DNA of 64,000 bases. Origin: Rhizobium leguminosarum (GTDB lineage Bacteria; Pseudomonadota; Alphaproteobacteria; Rhizobiales; Rhizobiaceae). The position numbers and the translations under genes were made by a program. The notes under the pieces were generated by a model. The model worked only from the letters and a program-made list of their open reading frames with translations, searched no databases and was not told where the DNA came from. The stretch lies in contig NZ_MZMU01000024.1 in assembly GCF_004123835.1 (NCBI RefSeq), positions 186,001 to 250,000 on the forward strand, given 5' to 3'. Below are positions 1 through 11,350 of the stretch, in pieces. How positions within the stretch are numbered: position 1 is the first letter of the stretch; the number at the start of each line of letters is the position of its first letter.

Positions 1-67
1 TTGTTGCGTAGGCTTTCACGGAATGGTTTTAGAAAGCCCTTGCCGCCCTTATGGATATGCTGCTGAA

Positions 68-622
68 ATGTCCTTCCTCCTGCGCGATGCTTCGAACGCC
101 GATATTCCCGCCATTGCCGATATCTATCGCGAATCGGTCCTGAACGGCGTCGCCAGCTATGAGATCGTCCCGCCCTCCGAGGCCGAGATGGCGCAACGTT
201 TTGCGGCCATCGTCAGCCAGTATCCCTATATCGCAGCCATCGGCACGGACGGGGCCTTGCTCGGCTACGCCTATGCCTCGGCCTTCCGCACGCGTCCTGC
301 CTATCGCTGGCTGGTCGAGGATTCGATTTATCTGGCGCCGCAAGCCCGCGGCCACGGCATCGGCAAGGCGCTGCTCGCCGAACTGATCATCCGCTGCACC
401 ACCCTCGGCTTTCGTCAGATGGCGGCCGTCATCGGTGGCGCCAGTCCCGCATCGATCGCGCTCCATCGCACGGCCGGCTTCGAGGAGGTTGGTCTGATGA
501 AGGGCACCGGCTACAAGCACGGCCGCTGGCTGGATACGATGTTCATGCAGCGCGTCCTCGGCGAAGGCATGAGCACCGATCCGGACCCGTCAGCCTATCC
601 CGGCACGCTGTTTACTGGTTGA
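68..622 (+). CDS. GNAT N-acetyltransferase, phosphinothricin acetyltransferase (PAT/Bar)-like
   Basis: A 184-residue single-domain GNAT protein. The acetyl-CoA binding motif A is visible as RGHGIGKAL at about residues 94-102, preceded by the YRWLVEDSIYLAPQ stretch typical of the PAT/Bar/MddA group, which N-acetylates phosphinothricin, methionine sulfoximine or related amino acids; the natural substrate cannot be told from sequence. The start at 68 (MSFLLRDASNADI) is preferred over an ATG at 23 because family homology begins there. The gene converges on the DUF2794 gene with only 6 nt between the stops and no obvious terminator. It appears intact. Confidence 0.85.
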   Translation: MSFLLRDASNADIPAIADIYRESVLNGVASYEIVPPSEAEMAQRFAAIVSQYPYIAAIGTDGALLGYAYASAFRTRPAYRWLVEDSIYLAPQARGHGIGKALLAELIIRCTTLGFRQMAAVIGGASPASIALHRTAGFEEVGLMKGTGYKHGRWLDTMFMQRVLGEGMSTDPDPSAYPGTLFTG

Positions 623-628
623 TTCGGC

Positions 629-1030
629 TTACTTGTCGACGAGCTTCAGGGCCTTGTCGAAGACCTTCAGCACCTGGTTCAGCTCGTGACCGCGCTTCAG
701 GATCGTGCCGTTGACGCTGATCACGGAATAGGCGCCCTGCTTGGCGGCGAGCTTCGGGTTTTTCTCGATGCGGAAGAGCGGCATTTCGCCGGAACGCTTG
801 AAAACGGAAAAGACCGCCCTGTCCTTCAGGTGATCGATGGCGTAGTCGCGCCATTCACCATCACCGACCATCCGGCCGTAGATCCAGAGGATCGCGTCCA
901 GTTCGCGCCGGTGGAAGGTCACCGGAAGCGGGTCCTTGCTTTGTTTGTATTCCCTGAGATCGACGACGACTGAGGAACTGTGGTCGACGGAACGGCTTTC
1001 GCCGTGTCGCAAATCCGGCTGATCTGTCAT
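629..1030 (-). CDS. DUF2794 domain protein
   Basis: A 133-residue small protein of the alphaproteobacterial DUF2794 family, function unknown. The core VTFHRRELDAILWIYGRMV and the C-terminal ISVNGTILKRGHELNQVLKVFD are characteristic. There is no signal peptide or membrane segment, so it is probably cytosolic. The start at 1030 (MTDQPDLRHGES) is chosen over an upstream GTG/ATG at 1096 because the extra residues do not look like protein of this family. It lies downstream of the DUF1223 gene on the same strand, separated by a 370-nt gap that contains a palindrome. Confidence 0.85.
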   Translation of the reverse strand: MTDQPDLRHGESRSVDHSSSVVVDLREYKQSKDPLPVTFHRRELDAILWIYGRMVGDGEWRDYAIDHLKDRAVFSVFKRSGEMPLFRIEKNPKLAAKQGAYSVISVNGTILKRGHELNQVLKVFDKALKLVDK

Positions 1031-1400
1031 CAGTCTCACAAGGCCTCCACATGTGACAGGAGGGTGACAGTTTGCCCGAGCCGCCGCAAATTGCAAGAGT
1101 GCCGGCCGTCACATTCCGCCGCACGTCTCTCGCGCAAGGACGCTTTAGCACTTCGAGTCAGCGCATCATGCCTTGCGAAAGTTGGGTTCGATTTTCGGAA
1201 AGTATGATGCGCTGGACAGGTCAACGCTTTCTCGGCAGCGCCGCATTTCAGTCAAAACAGCGCCTCATTTGCAGGAGATTTATGAATTCGGGTTTGGCGC
1301 CAGCGCGCCAAAGGGCCCGGCGGAGCGTATCGACCTTAACCCCAGCCCCGAATACGCTCAGCCGGGCCGCCCGGCACTTCATCCGAAACCGGATGGAATC
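1031..1400. other. Gene-free stretch between DUF2794 and DUF1223 genes
   Basis: Short ORFs on both strands here show no family resemblance and look like chance frames. The stretch holds the inverted repeat at 1160-1213 and a GC-rich segment near 1298-1320. It presumably contains the promoter of the DUF2794 gene, but no convincing -35/-10 pair could be assigned. Confidence 0.5.
1160..1213. repeat. Palindromic intergenic repeat (10-bp perfect stem)
   Basis: AGCGCATCAT at 1160-1169 is the exact inverse of ATGATGCGCT at 1204-1213. The right arm includes ATTTTCGGAAAG, a core that recurs in similar form near 35555 (TTTTCGGAAAGGATCATG) and, more degenerate, near 18070. It is likely a member of a dispersed rhizobial palindromic repeat family. 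Confidence 0.65.
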
Positions 1401-2141
1401 TCAGATATTTTTGCCAGCCATCACCACGGTCGCGCCAAGGATCGCAGCCGGATCGCCGTCTGCGGTCGCCGATTGCAGCAGGATGGCGCAGCCCTCGAGC
1501 TGCGGCCGCTGCAGGACGCTGGCCGGCAGCGTCAGACTGGTTGCCTTGCCATCCCACATGCCGACGGTTTCGACATTGGTGACGCTGTGCAGATAGGAGA
1601 GCTTCTGGCCGCTGTTCTCGCCTTTTTCGACGTCGATCGTCTTTTCCTTATCGAAATAGACCATCACGACATTGGCTTTGCCCTGTCCCGCGCCGATCTT
1701 GATCTCCAGCTCGTCGCCGCGCATCGCGGCACTGATCGGAACGGTCAGCCCGTTGCCTTCGCTGCTATAGGTGTCGATCTTGCTGTTGATGCCATTCAGA
1801 TCGGCGCCGGCCAGATGGTCGCGTCCATTGACGATGGCCTGCGGCGTGTAGACGTTGCTGCGGCCCATCGTCTTGGCATAGCCATACTGCCGCTCGGTGT
1901 TTTCCTTGGAGCTCAGCGTATCGGCCCAGCCGAGATAGTTCCAGTAATCGACATGATAGGCGAGCGCGATGACATCGCCCTGGTTCACCAGCTTGCGGAA
2001 AGCGGCATCAGCGGGAGGACAGGAGGAGCAGCCCTGCGACGTGAAGAGTTCGACGACACCTTTCGGCGTGCCGTCTTCGGCCTGCAGCGGGCCTGAGAGA
2101 ACAACGCCGGCGATCAGCGGAATCAAAAAACGGGGGGACAT
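1401..2141 (-). CDS. DUF1223 protein, secreted, thioredoxin-like CxxC
   Basis: A 246-residue protein with an N-terminal signal peptide (MSPRFLIPLIAGVVLSG, probable cleavage after LQA at residue 21). The mature protein begins GVVELFTSQGCSSCPPADA; Cys38 and Cys41 form the CSSC pair that defines the DUF1223 family, which has a thioredoxin-like fold. It is likely periplasmic, with an unproven redox role. The start has a good ribosome-binding site (AGGTG shortly upstream). It follows acnA on the same strand but is separated from it by three hairpins, so it is probably transcribed separately. Confidence 0.88.
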   Translation of the reverse strand: MSPRFLIPLIAGVVLSGPLQAEDGTPKGVVELFTSQGCSSCPPADAAFRKLVNQGDVIALAYHVDYWNYLGWADTLSSKENTERQYGYAKTMGRSNVYTPQAIVNGRDHLAGADLNGINSKIDTYSSEGNGLTVPISAAMRGDELEIKIGAGQGKANVVMVYFDKEKTIDVEKGENSGQKLSYLHSVTNVETVGMWDGKATSLTLPASVLQRPQLEGCAILLQSATADGDPAAILGATVVMAGKNI

Positions 2142-2320
2142 TCACCTGCACCTCTTTTTCAGCGCCGACGGCATGTTTGAACCGGGGGCCCTGACATATG
2201 AACGTACGAATAATCCTTCCGGGTCCAAACGAAAAGTCACGAACGGGTGAGACGTAGCTCGACAGGAACTTGCGTAAAACAAATCATCGTGAGCCCCGTT
2301 AAAATACTGTCGCCGCAAAG

Positions 2321-2351
2321 AAAAGCCGCCGGAAAACTGCTCTCCGGCGGC
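2321..2351 (-). terminator. Rho-independent terminator of acnA
   Basis: Read on the minus strand, GCCGCCGGA and TCCGGCGGC form a 9-bp stem around a 9-nt loop, followed by TTTTCTTT. It lies about 140 nt downstream of the acnA stop codon, beyond two palindromic repeats. Confidence 0.75.
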
Positions 2352-2370
2352 GATTATCGTGTGAGTCTCT

Positions 2371-2422
2371 TAGATCCGGATGATTTTAGGCCGACCCGGC
2401 CTAAAATCTGAATCCGGATCTA
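2371..2422. repeat. Long imperfect palindrome downstream of acnA
   Basis: TAGATCCGGAT at 2371-2381 pairs with ATCCGGATCTA at 2412-2422, and the inner arms ATTTTAGGC and GCCTAAAAT also pair, giving a stem of about 20 bp. It may act as an mRNA-stabilising or terminating hairpin. Confidence 0.75.
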
Positions 2423-2434
2423 CATAAAAGAAGA

Positions 2435-2484
2435 AGAGCATGATGTCGTCCGAAAACCGCTCACACTTTTCGGCATCATGCTCT
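2435..2484. repeat. Rhizobial palindromic repeat, AGAGCATGATG type
   Basis: AGAGCATGATG at 2435 is mirrored by CATCATGCTCT ending at 2484, with inner arms CCGAAAA and TTTTCGG. I recognise this element as a very common intergenic palindrome in Rhizobium genomes, from memory and without a search. Confidence 0.75.
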
Positions 2485-2489
2485 GAAAA

Positions 2490-5180
<2,691 letters not shown>

Positions 5181-5442
5181 GAGATACCCCGTTTCTGATA
5201 GCCAACACAGTCGTGCGAACGCCTATGCACTTAATGCACATCAGGATGCGGGTACGGCCATTTCCGCTGTCCGCACGTGGAACAGACGCTCCAAGTTCGG
5301 CGCAAGGATGAAATTCACGCCGACCGCTGGCGTGGTTGCAGGTCTTATAGATAATTTCCTAAAAACTTGCCATACCCGAGCACAGTCAAAATCGGACATT
5401 TTTTGACCCCGCAGCAAGCCGAAACCAGGAAAGAGCCGACGC

Positions 5443-6090
5443 ATGCATCTCACCGCCGAAAATCTGGCTGCAAGGCGCGGTGAGGAACTCATTTTCGTTA
5501 ACATTTCCTTTCACTTGGCAGCCGGCGAGGCGCTTGTGCTGACCGGTAGAAATGGATCGGGAAAGTCCACTTTGTTGCGTGTGGCCGCCGGCCTGCTGAG
5601 GCCGGAAAAAGGCACCGTCATCTTCCACGATGGAGAGAGCGGGGCAGACGGACATGCCGGCGAAGTAAGCCACTACCTCGGCCATAGAAATGCGATGAAG
5701 AATGAACTTACGGTTGCAGAAAACCTCGATTTCTGGCGCGCCTTTCTCGGCAATACAGGCGGCGACGCCGGCCTTGCCGTCGAGGACGCCGCCGAAGCGG
5801 TCGGCCTTTCCGGCATCACCCACCTTCCCTTCGGTTATCTCTCCGCCGGCCAGCAGCGGCGATTCGCCTTCGCCAAACTGCTCGTCGCCCACCGCCCCGT
5901 CTGGATCCTCGACGAACCCACAGCGGCACTCGATGCCAGCGCCGACCGGCTGCTTGCCGATTTGATCGCGGCGCATCTGGCAAAGGGCGGCATCGTGCTG
6001 GTGGCGACGCACCAACCGTTGGGGCTGAGGAATTCGCAGGAATTGAAGATGACGGGCTTTGCCGGCGTGGATGCGGGGATTTGGGGTTGA
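5443..6090 (+). CDS. ccmA: Heme exporter ATP-binding protein CcmA
   Basis: A 215-residue ABC ATPase, the energising subunit of the CcmABCD complex that releases holo-CcmE during cytochrome c maturation. Walker A is GRNGSGKST at residues 35-43, the signature is LSAGQQRR, and Walker B is VWILDEPTAALD. It opens the ccmA-B-C-D-G run. A gap of 52 nt separates it from ccmB. The ccmE, ccmF and ccmH genes are not in this window. Confidence 0.95.
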   Translation: MHLTAENLAARRGEELIFVNISFHLAAGEALVLTGRNGSGKSTLLRVAAGLLRPEKGTVIFHDGESGADGHAGEVSHYLGHRNAMKNELTVAENLDFWRAFLGNTGGDAGLAVEDAAEAVGLSGITHLPFGYLSAGQQRRFAFAKLLVAHRPVWILDEPTAALDASADRLLADLIAAHLAKGGIVLVATHQPLGLRNSQELKMTGFAGVDAGIWG

Positions 6091-6142
6091 TGCTTCTCGA
6101 CGTAGCTACCCCGTTAACCGCACATGCAGAGAGCCGCCCCGC

Positions 6143-6802
6143 ATGACCGCCCTCTTCCTCCGTGACCTGAAGCTCTCGATTCTCGCCGGCGGCGGCGCGC
6201 TGATAGGCGTGCTGTTCTTTCTGACCATCGTCGCCGTCATTCCCTTCGGCGTCGGTCCCGATCTCAAGCTGCTGGCGCGCATCGGGCCCGCCATTGTCTG
6301 GATCGGCGCGCTGCTCGCCGCCCTTCTCGGCCTCGACCGCCTGTTCCAGGCCGAGCGCGATGACGGATCGCTCGACCTGATGCTGATGCAGGAAACACCG
6401 CTCGTCCTGACGGTGCTGGTCAAATGCTTCGCCCACTGGACGGCCACCAGCCTGCCGCTCGTCATCGCCTCGCCGCTGCTCGGCCTCTTCATGAACATGG
6501 ACGAGACGGCAATCGGCGCGACCATGCTGACGCTGCTGGTCGGCTCGCCCGCCATCACCTTCATCGGCGCCGTCGGTGCTGCCGTTGCCGTGGCGCTGCC
6601 CCGCGGCGGCTTGCTGGTCTCGATCCTCGTGCTGCCGCTGACCATTCCGGTGCTGATCTTCGGCGTCAGCGCCACCTATGCCGCAGTCGAGGATCCCGCC
6701 CCCTTCCTGCCGCCCTTCCTGATCCTCATTGCGCTGACACTCTTCTTCGCCGTCATCGGCCCGGCAGCAGCCGCCCTGGCGCTGCGAAACACAGCGGATT
6801 GA
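6143..6802 (+). CDS. ccmB: Heme exporter protein CcmB
   Basis: A 219-residue polytopic inner-membrane protein with about six hydrophobic segments, the permease-like partner of CcmA. The start MTALFLRDLKLSI matches the usual CcmB N-terminus (short cytosolic segment, then TM1), so the ATG at 6143 is preferred to upstream in-frame codons that would extend the protein back into the end of ccmA. It sits between ccmA and ccmC, as in other rhizobia. Confidence 0.95.
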   Translation: MTALFLRDLKLSILAGGGALIGVLFFLTIVAVIPFGVGPDLKLLARIGPAIVWIGALLAALLGLDRLFQAERDDGSLDLMLMQETPLVLTVLVKCFAHWTATSLPLVIASPLLGLFMNMDETAIGATMLTLLVGSPAITFIGAVGAAVAVALPRGGLLVSILVLPLTIPVLIFGVSATYAAVEDPAPFLPPFLILIALTLFFAVIGPAAAALALRNTAD

Positions 6803-6850
6803 TGGGCCATTCGATTGCGGGAAAAGCCGGATCAAGGTAAGGAAGCGGAC

Positions 6851-7612
6851 ATGAGCGAAACGAGCCTTGCCATCAGCAAATTCAGTGATCTCGCCAACCC
6901 GACGCGGTTTCTGACGCTGGCGGCGCGCGCCATTCCGTGGCTGGCCGGCATCACCGCCCTCTGTTTCGCGGTCGGCCTCTATCTGAGCTTCGCCACCGAA
7001 GGCGATTACCAGCAGGGCGAGACCGTGCGCATCATGTATGTGCATGTGCCTTCGGCCTGGCTTTCGATGATGTGCTATACAATCATGAGCGTCTCGGCGA
7101 TCGGTACGCTGGTCTGGCGCCATCCGCTGGCCGATGTCTCCGCCAAGGCCGCAGCCCCGCTCGGCGCCGCCTTTACCCTGCTCGCACTCGTCACCGGTTC
7201 GCTCTGGGGCAAGCCGATGTGGGGCACCTGGTGGGTCTGGGATGCGCGGCTGACCTCCGTCTTCGTCCTCTTCCTGATGTATCTCGGGCTGATCGCGCTC
7301 AGCCGCGCCATCGACGATCCGTCGAAGGCGGCGCGCGTCAGCGCCGTGCTCATCCTCGTCGGCTTCGTCAACATCCCGATCATCAAATTCTCGGTCGAGT
7401 GGTGGAACACGCTGCACCAATCGGCAAGCGTGCTGCGCCTCGACGGCCCGGCGATCGATCCGGAATTCCTGCGGCCGCTCTTCGTCATGGCGATCGCCTT
7501 CACTCTGCTCTTCTTCACGCTGCACATCATGGCGATGAGGAACGAGATCTGGCGCCGCCGCATTGCCGCCCAGCGCCGTCTTGCCGCCCGCATGGCGAGC
7601 CGGGAGGAATAA
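6851..7612 (+). CDS. ccmC: Heme exporter protein CcmC
   Basis: A 253-residue six-TM protein that loads heme onto CcmE. It has the tryptophan-rich heme-handling motif WGKPMWGTWWVWDARLTS with flanking periplasmic histidines. The ATG at 6851 is preceded by AAGGTAAGGAAG, a strong ribosome-binding site, and is chosen over an upstream ATG at 6815. The downstream ccmD starts 2 nt after its stop, so the genes are probably co-translated. Confidence 0.95.
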   Translation: MSETSLAISKFSDLANPTRFLTLAARAIPWLAGITALCFAVGLYLSFATEGDYQQGETVRIMYVHVPSAWLSMMCYTIMSVSAIGTLVWRHPLADVSAKAAAPLGAAFTLLALVTGSLWGKPMWGTWWVWDARLTSVFVLFLMYLGLIALSRAIDDPSKAARVSAVLILVGFVNIPIIKFSVEWWNTLHQSASVLRLDGPAIDPEFLRPLFVMAIAFTLLFFTLHIMAMRNEIWRRRIAAQRRLAARMASREE

Positions 7613-7614
7613 TC

Positions 7615-7794
7615 GTGACGCATGCCTTCTACGTCTACGCCTCCTATGGCTTTGCAGCCCTGGTGACGATCGCCGTCACGGTCTGGACCTGGGCCGATGG
7701 CCGCGCCCGCCGCAGCGAACTTGCAGCCCTTGAGGCTGCCGGCATCCGCCGCCGTTCGGCGCGCCCCAAGGACAGTGTGGGGGATGGCGAATGA
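7615..7794 (+). CDS. ccmD: Heme exporter protein CcmD, small membrane subunit
   Basis: A 59-residue protein starting at GTG 7615 (MTHAFYVYASYGFAALV), with one TM helix and a basic, arginine-rich cytosolic tail (GRARRSELAALEAAGIRRRSAR), exactly the CcmD pattern. GGGAGGAAT upstream serves as the ribosome-binding site. It ends in an ATGA overlap with ccmG. CcmD stabilises the CcmC-CcmE complex. The gene is easily missed because it is short and begins with GTG. Confidence 0.92.
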   Translation: MTHAFYVYASYGFAALVTIAVTVWTWADGRARRSELAALEAAGIRRRSARPKDSVGDGE

Positions 7795-8399
7795 ACGACA
7801 CGCCCGAAAACACCGCCGCCAAGCCGCGAGGGCTGAGCCGCTACGCATTGGCGCTGCTGCCGCTCGTCGTCTTCGGCGGTATTGCGGCCACGGCCGCAAA
7901 GATGCTCTACGACCAGGATTTCCATGGCAAGAATATCGCCGAAATTCCCTCCGCCCTGATCGGCACCAAGGCGCCGGCGCTCAACCTGCCGCCGCTCGAC
8001 GGCGCCAACCTGCCGGCGCTGACCGATGTCGCAATCAAGGGCAAGTTGACCCTCGTCAACGTCTTCGCCTCATGGTGCCTCCCCTGCCGGGACGAACATC
8101 CGCTATTAAAAGAGCTGGCAAAAGACGGACGGCTGAACATCGTCGCCATCAATTACAAGGACCAGAGCGACAACGCCCTGCGTTTCCTCGGCGAACTCGG
8201 CAACCCCTTTCGGGCGATCGGCATCGATCCGAACGGTAAGGCAGCGATCGATTGGGGTGTCTACGGCATTCCGGAAAGTTATCTGGTCGGGCCAGACGGC
8301 ACGATCCTCTACAAGCGCGTCGGCCCCTTCGACGATATCAGCCTGAAGGAAGGGCTTTTTCCTGCGATGGAAAAGGCGCTCGGGAAGCCGGCTTCCTGA
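7791..8399 (+). CDS. ccmG: Thiol:disulfide interchange protein CcmG/DsbE (CycY)
   Basis: A 202-residue membrane-anchored periplasmic thioredoxin. A single N-terminal TM (about residues 17-37) is followed by the thioredoxin domain with active site WCLPC in FASWCLPCRDEHP. The family reduces apocytochrome c or CcmH to allow heme ligation. The start codon overlaps the ccmD stop by 4 nt. It converges with the DUF2585 gene. Confidence 0.95.
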   Translation: MNDTPENTAAKPRGLSRYALALLPLVVFGGIAATAAKMLYDQDFHGKNIAEIPSALIGTKAPALNLPPLDGANLPALTDVAIKGKLTLVNVFASWCLPCRDEHPLLKELAKDGRLNIVAINYKDQSDNALRFLGELGNPFRAIGIDPNGKAAIDWGVYGIPESYLVGPDGTILYKRVGPFDDISLKEGLFPAMEKALGKPAS

Positions 8400-8433
8400 C
8401 TGAGTGATCCACAAAAGTTAGAACAAAGAAACC

Positions 8434-9021
8434 CTACACCCCGCCCTGCCAGACTTTGATCGCCTCCACCGGCCAGATCAGCATCACAACATTGAGCGTC
8501 AGGTTGTCGCGGATTATGTAGCCGGTGAAAATCTCGAAGAAGATGGCGATCGCAACCGTGAGCGCCACCGGTGCGCGACGCGCGAAGAAGAAGCCGACGC
8601 ACATGAAGACGGTGTCCATCGCCGAATTCAGGATGCTGTCGCCGTAATAATCGAGCGCGATCGTCGCCGTACGGTAACGGTCGATGATGAGAGGGGAGTT
8701 TTCGAGCAGCTCCCAGCCGGATTCGATGACGAGCGCCAGCAGCAGCTTTGCCGCCAGCGGCTTGCGGCGCAGGATGAGATGCGCGAGGCCGTAAAACAGG
8801 AATCCGTGGATGATGTGCGACGGCGTGTACCAATCCGACAGATGCTGCGAATTGCCGCTGGTATTGACCCCACCCTCCCACAGTTTGACATAACCGCAGG
8901 CGCAGATCGGTACGCGGCCCATCATAAATTCGGCAGCGATCTGAATGATCAGCACCGCAAGGCAGGCGACAAACCAGAAGTTCTGGTGTCTTACGCGAGA
9001 CTCTACGTCGACAGCGCTCAC
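8434..9021 (-). CDS. DUF2585 membrane protein
   Basis: A 195-residue inner-membrane protein with several TM segments and the conserved loop GRVPICACGYVKLWEGG. It belongs to the DUF2585 family (formerly UPF0314), whose function is unknown. Translation begins at GTG 9021 and overlaps the stop of yciB by 4 nt (GTGA), so the two are translationally coupled. The coupling to a septation/envelope gene hints at an envelope role, but that is inference. Confidence 0.87.
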   Translation of the reverse strand: MSAVDVESRVRHQNFWFVACLAVLIIQIAAEFMMGRVPICACGYVKLWEGGVNTSGNSQHLSDWYTPSHIIHGFLFYGLAHLILRRKPLAAKLLLALVIESGWELLENSPLIIDRYRTATIALDYYGDSILNSAMDTVFMCVGFFFARRAPVALTVAIAIFFEIFTGYIIRDNLTLNVVMLIWPVEAIKVWQGGV

Positions 9022-9662
9022 TTCTCGCCTTCCGTTTCCAGCTTGACGCTATGTTTCAGCACCAGCGGCATCTGCGCCAGCGTGAAGATGATGGTGATCG
9101 GCATCGTGCCCCAGACCTTGAAGGCGACCCAGGTACCGTCGGAAAAATTGCGCCAGACGACTTCGTTCAGCACGGCAAGGAAAAGAAAGAAGATGCCCCA
9201 GCGGATGGTGAGCTTGCGCCAGCCCTCGGCGTCGAGCTGGAACGCGGCGTTGAAGACATAGCCGAGCAGCGACTTGCCGAAGGCCAGCCCGCCGAGCAGC
9301 GCCACCCCGAAGAGCGCGTTGACGATGGTAGGCTTCATCTTGATGAAAGTCTCGTTCTGCAGCCAGATCGACAGCGAGCCGAAGATGACGACGACAATGC
9401 CGGAGACGAAGGGCATGATCGGCAGATGGCCGAGCACGATCTTCGAAACGATCAGCGAGATGATCGTCGCCGCCATGAAGAGGCCGGTCGCGACGAACAG
9501 CGGTCCGCCCAATTCGGAAAGAGCAGGAAACGTCTCCACCAGCCACTGGCCACGCAGATTGGCGAAGAAGAAGATCATCAGCGGCCCGAGTTCCAGCGCC
9601 AGTTTCAGCAGCGGATGATGCCGGTCGGCAGCAGACGGGGTAATATCGCTTTCGGTGCTCAT
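9018..9662 (-). CDS. yciB: Septation protein A (YciB / IspZ family)
   Basis: A 214-residue inner-membrane protein with five or six TM helices and the conserved opening LKLALELGPLMIFFFANLRGQW. The YciB/IspZ family is linked to cell-envelope maintenance and septation. The start at 9662 (MSTESDITPSAADRHHP, with GAAGAACGC upstream) is chosen over an upstream ORF extension that overlaps ftsY. Order ftsY-yciB-DUF2585 on one strand suggests an operon. Confidence 0.9.
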   Translation of the reverse strand: MSTESDITPSAADRHHPLLKLALELGPLMIFFFANLRGQWLVETFPALSELGGPLFVATGLFMAATIISLIVSKIVLGHLPIMPFVSGIVVVIFGSLSIWLQNETFIKMKPTIVNALFGVALLGGLAFGKSLLGYVFNAAFQLDAEGWRKLTIRWGIFFLFLAVLNEVVWRNFSDGTWVAFKVWGTMPITIIFTLAQMPLVLKHSVKLETEGEK

Positions 9663-9738
9663 GCGTTCTTCAAACCTGTTTTCCTGGAAACCTGTTTCCG
9701 GCCGTGGCCTGCAGGCTTTCGGCGGCATATCTGTGGCA

Positions 9739-11334
9739 TCATTGCCCAAGTCCGGCAATGGCATGGGCAAAATCCTCGGCCTCGAACGGTTCCAGATCCT
9801 CGACGCCCTCGCCGACGCCGATGAAATAGACCGGCAGCTTGTGCTTGGCGGAGATGGCGACAAGGATGCCGCCGCGCGCCGTGCCGTCGAGCTTGGTCAT
9901 GATCAGCCCGTTGACGCCGGCGACGTTGCGGAAGATCTCGACCTGGCTGAGCGCGTTCTGCCCGGTCGTGGCATCGAGCGTCTGCAGCACGGTATGCGGT
10001 GCATCGGGATCCAGTTTGCCGAGCACGCGCACGATCTTCTCGAGCTCGGCCATCAGCTCTGCCTTGTTCTGCAGGCGGCCAGCGGTATCGACGATCAGCA
10101 CGTCGCATTTTTTCGCCTTTGCCTGTTCGAAGGCATCATAGGCAAGGCCGGCGGCATCGGCGCCGAGCCTGGTGCCGATGAATTCGGATTTCGTCCGGTC
10201 GGCCCAGATTTTCAGCTGCTCGATCGCCGCCGCACGGAAAGTATCGCCGGCAGCCAGCATCACCTTCAGCCCAGCGCCGGAAAGCTTTGCCGCAAGCTTG
10301 CCGATCGTCGTGGTCTTGCCGGTGCCGTTGACGCCGACGACGAGGATGACATGCGGCTTGTGCGAGAGGTCGAGCTGCAGCGGCTTGGCGACCGGCTTCA
10401 GGACCTTGGCGATTTCGGACGCCATGATCCGGCTGACATCCTCGCCGGTGACATCCTTGCCGTAGCGTTCGGAAGAGAGCGTATCGGTGACGCGCATCGC
10501 GGTCTCGACGCCGAGATCGGCCTGGATGAGCAGATCCTCAAGATCCTGCAGCGTCTCGTCATCGAGCTTGCGCTTGGTAAAGAGCGCGGTGATCTGGTTG
10601 GTCAGTTGCGAGGATGTGCGTGCAAGGCCGTTACGGAGACGCTGGAACCAGCTGAGCCTCAGCTGCAGGGCAACCGGCTCCGGCTCGACGACCTTCGGGC
10701 CGGTGGCGAAGCCTTTGGGGAGGATGGGAGAGCCACTCTCCGGTTCTGCCGCGGGGCTACCCCCCTCTGCCCTGCCGGGCATCTCCCCCACAGATGGGGA
10801 GATTGGCTGGGAGGGCGAATCCAGCCCTGCATCATCCTCAGCTGGAAACTCTTCCGGCTCAGTCGGAATCTCTTCCGGAAGCTTTTCGACGATCTCTTCG
10901 AGGTCAGCCGGCTGTTCTAGCGCTCCGGTCTCCAGAGAATCTCCCGCCTCGTCGGGGAAATGTTCCGGAGGGACAGAAGCGGGTATTTCCGTAACGGGTT
11001 CGGCGACCGTCTGGCTTTCAGCCTCCACCTCCGCTGCCGCCTCGGCTTCCAGCAATGAAAGCGGTACGACACCCATATCGCTCAGCTGGTCCGCAGCTGG
11101 CAGCATTGAGGATTCGACATCATCGTCAGCAACCGGTGCTTCGACCCCGCCCTCGTCAATATCGGCGGCCGGCCCGCCGGCCGTATCCATTTCCTCGGCC
11201 AGCACCGGATCGTCGGCAACCGGCAGATCTTCGTCGCGCGAACGCCGCTCCAGCTCTCTTTCCACGGCCGCAGGCACAGGTTCTTCAGCCGGCTTGCCGA
11301 AGGTGAAGACCTTTTTGATGAAACTGAGCGCCAT
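9739..11334 (-). CDS. ftsY: Signal recognition particle receptor FtsY
   Basis: A 531-residue SRP receptor GTPase for co-translational targeting of membrane proteins. A long, acidic, low-complexity A domain (residues about 15-220) precedes the N domain (from about 225) and G domain. GTPase motifs are GVNGTGKTT (334-342), DTAGR (416-420) and TKLDG (480-484). Residues 177-192 (PISPSVGEMPGRAEGG) are encoded by a rhizobial palindromic repeat inserted in frame within the A domain. The protein is longer than many FtsY sequences because of this domain. Its partner Ffh is encoded at 14335. Confidence 0.97.
   Translation of the reverse strand: MALSFIKKVFTFGKPAEEPVPAAVERELERRSRDEDLPVADDPVLAEEMDTAGGPAADIDEGGVEAPVADDDVESSMLPAADQLSDMGVVPLSLLEAEAAAEVEAESQTVAEPVTEIPASVPPEHFPDEAGDSLETGALEQPADLEEIVEKLPEEIPTEPEEFPAEDDAGLDSPSQPISPSVGEMPGRAEGGSPAAEPESGSPILPKGFATGPKVVEPEPVALQLRLSWFQRLRNGLARTSSQLTNQITALFTKRKLDDETLQDLEDLLIQADLGVETAMRVTDTLSSERYGKDVTGEDVSRIMASEIAKVLKPVAKPLQLDLSHKPHVILVVGVNGTGKTTTIGKLAAKLSGAGLKVMLAAGDTFRAAAIEQLKIWADRTKSEFIGTRLGADAAGLAYDAFEQAKAKKCDVLIVDTAGRLQNKAELMAELEKIVRVLGKLDPDAPHTVLQTLDATTGQNALSQVEIFRNVAGVNGLIMTKLDGTARGGILVAISAKHKLPVYFIGVGEGVEDLEPFEAEDFAHAIAGLGQ
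10757..10806. repeat. Palindromic repeat inserted in frame within ftsY
   Basis: Two adjacent hairpins lie inside the ftsY A-domain coding region: ATCTCCCC (10781-10788) with GGGGAGAT (10796-10803), and GCCC (10769-10772) with GGGC (10777-10780). I recognise this as a very abundant dispersed palindromic element of Rhizobiales that is often read through as PISPxVGEMPGRAEGG. The reading frame of ftsY is kept across it. Confidence 0.85.
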
Positions 11335-11350
11335 GGGGATTCCGTGAAAG

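Noticed and set aside
5816..7525. 569-codon open frame on the minus strand opposite ccmA-B-C
   Set aside because: Antisense shadow of three well-identified ccm genes; highly charged low-complexity translation.
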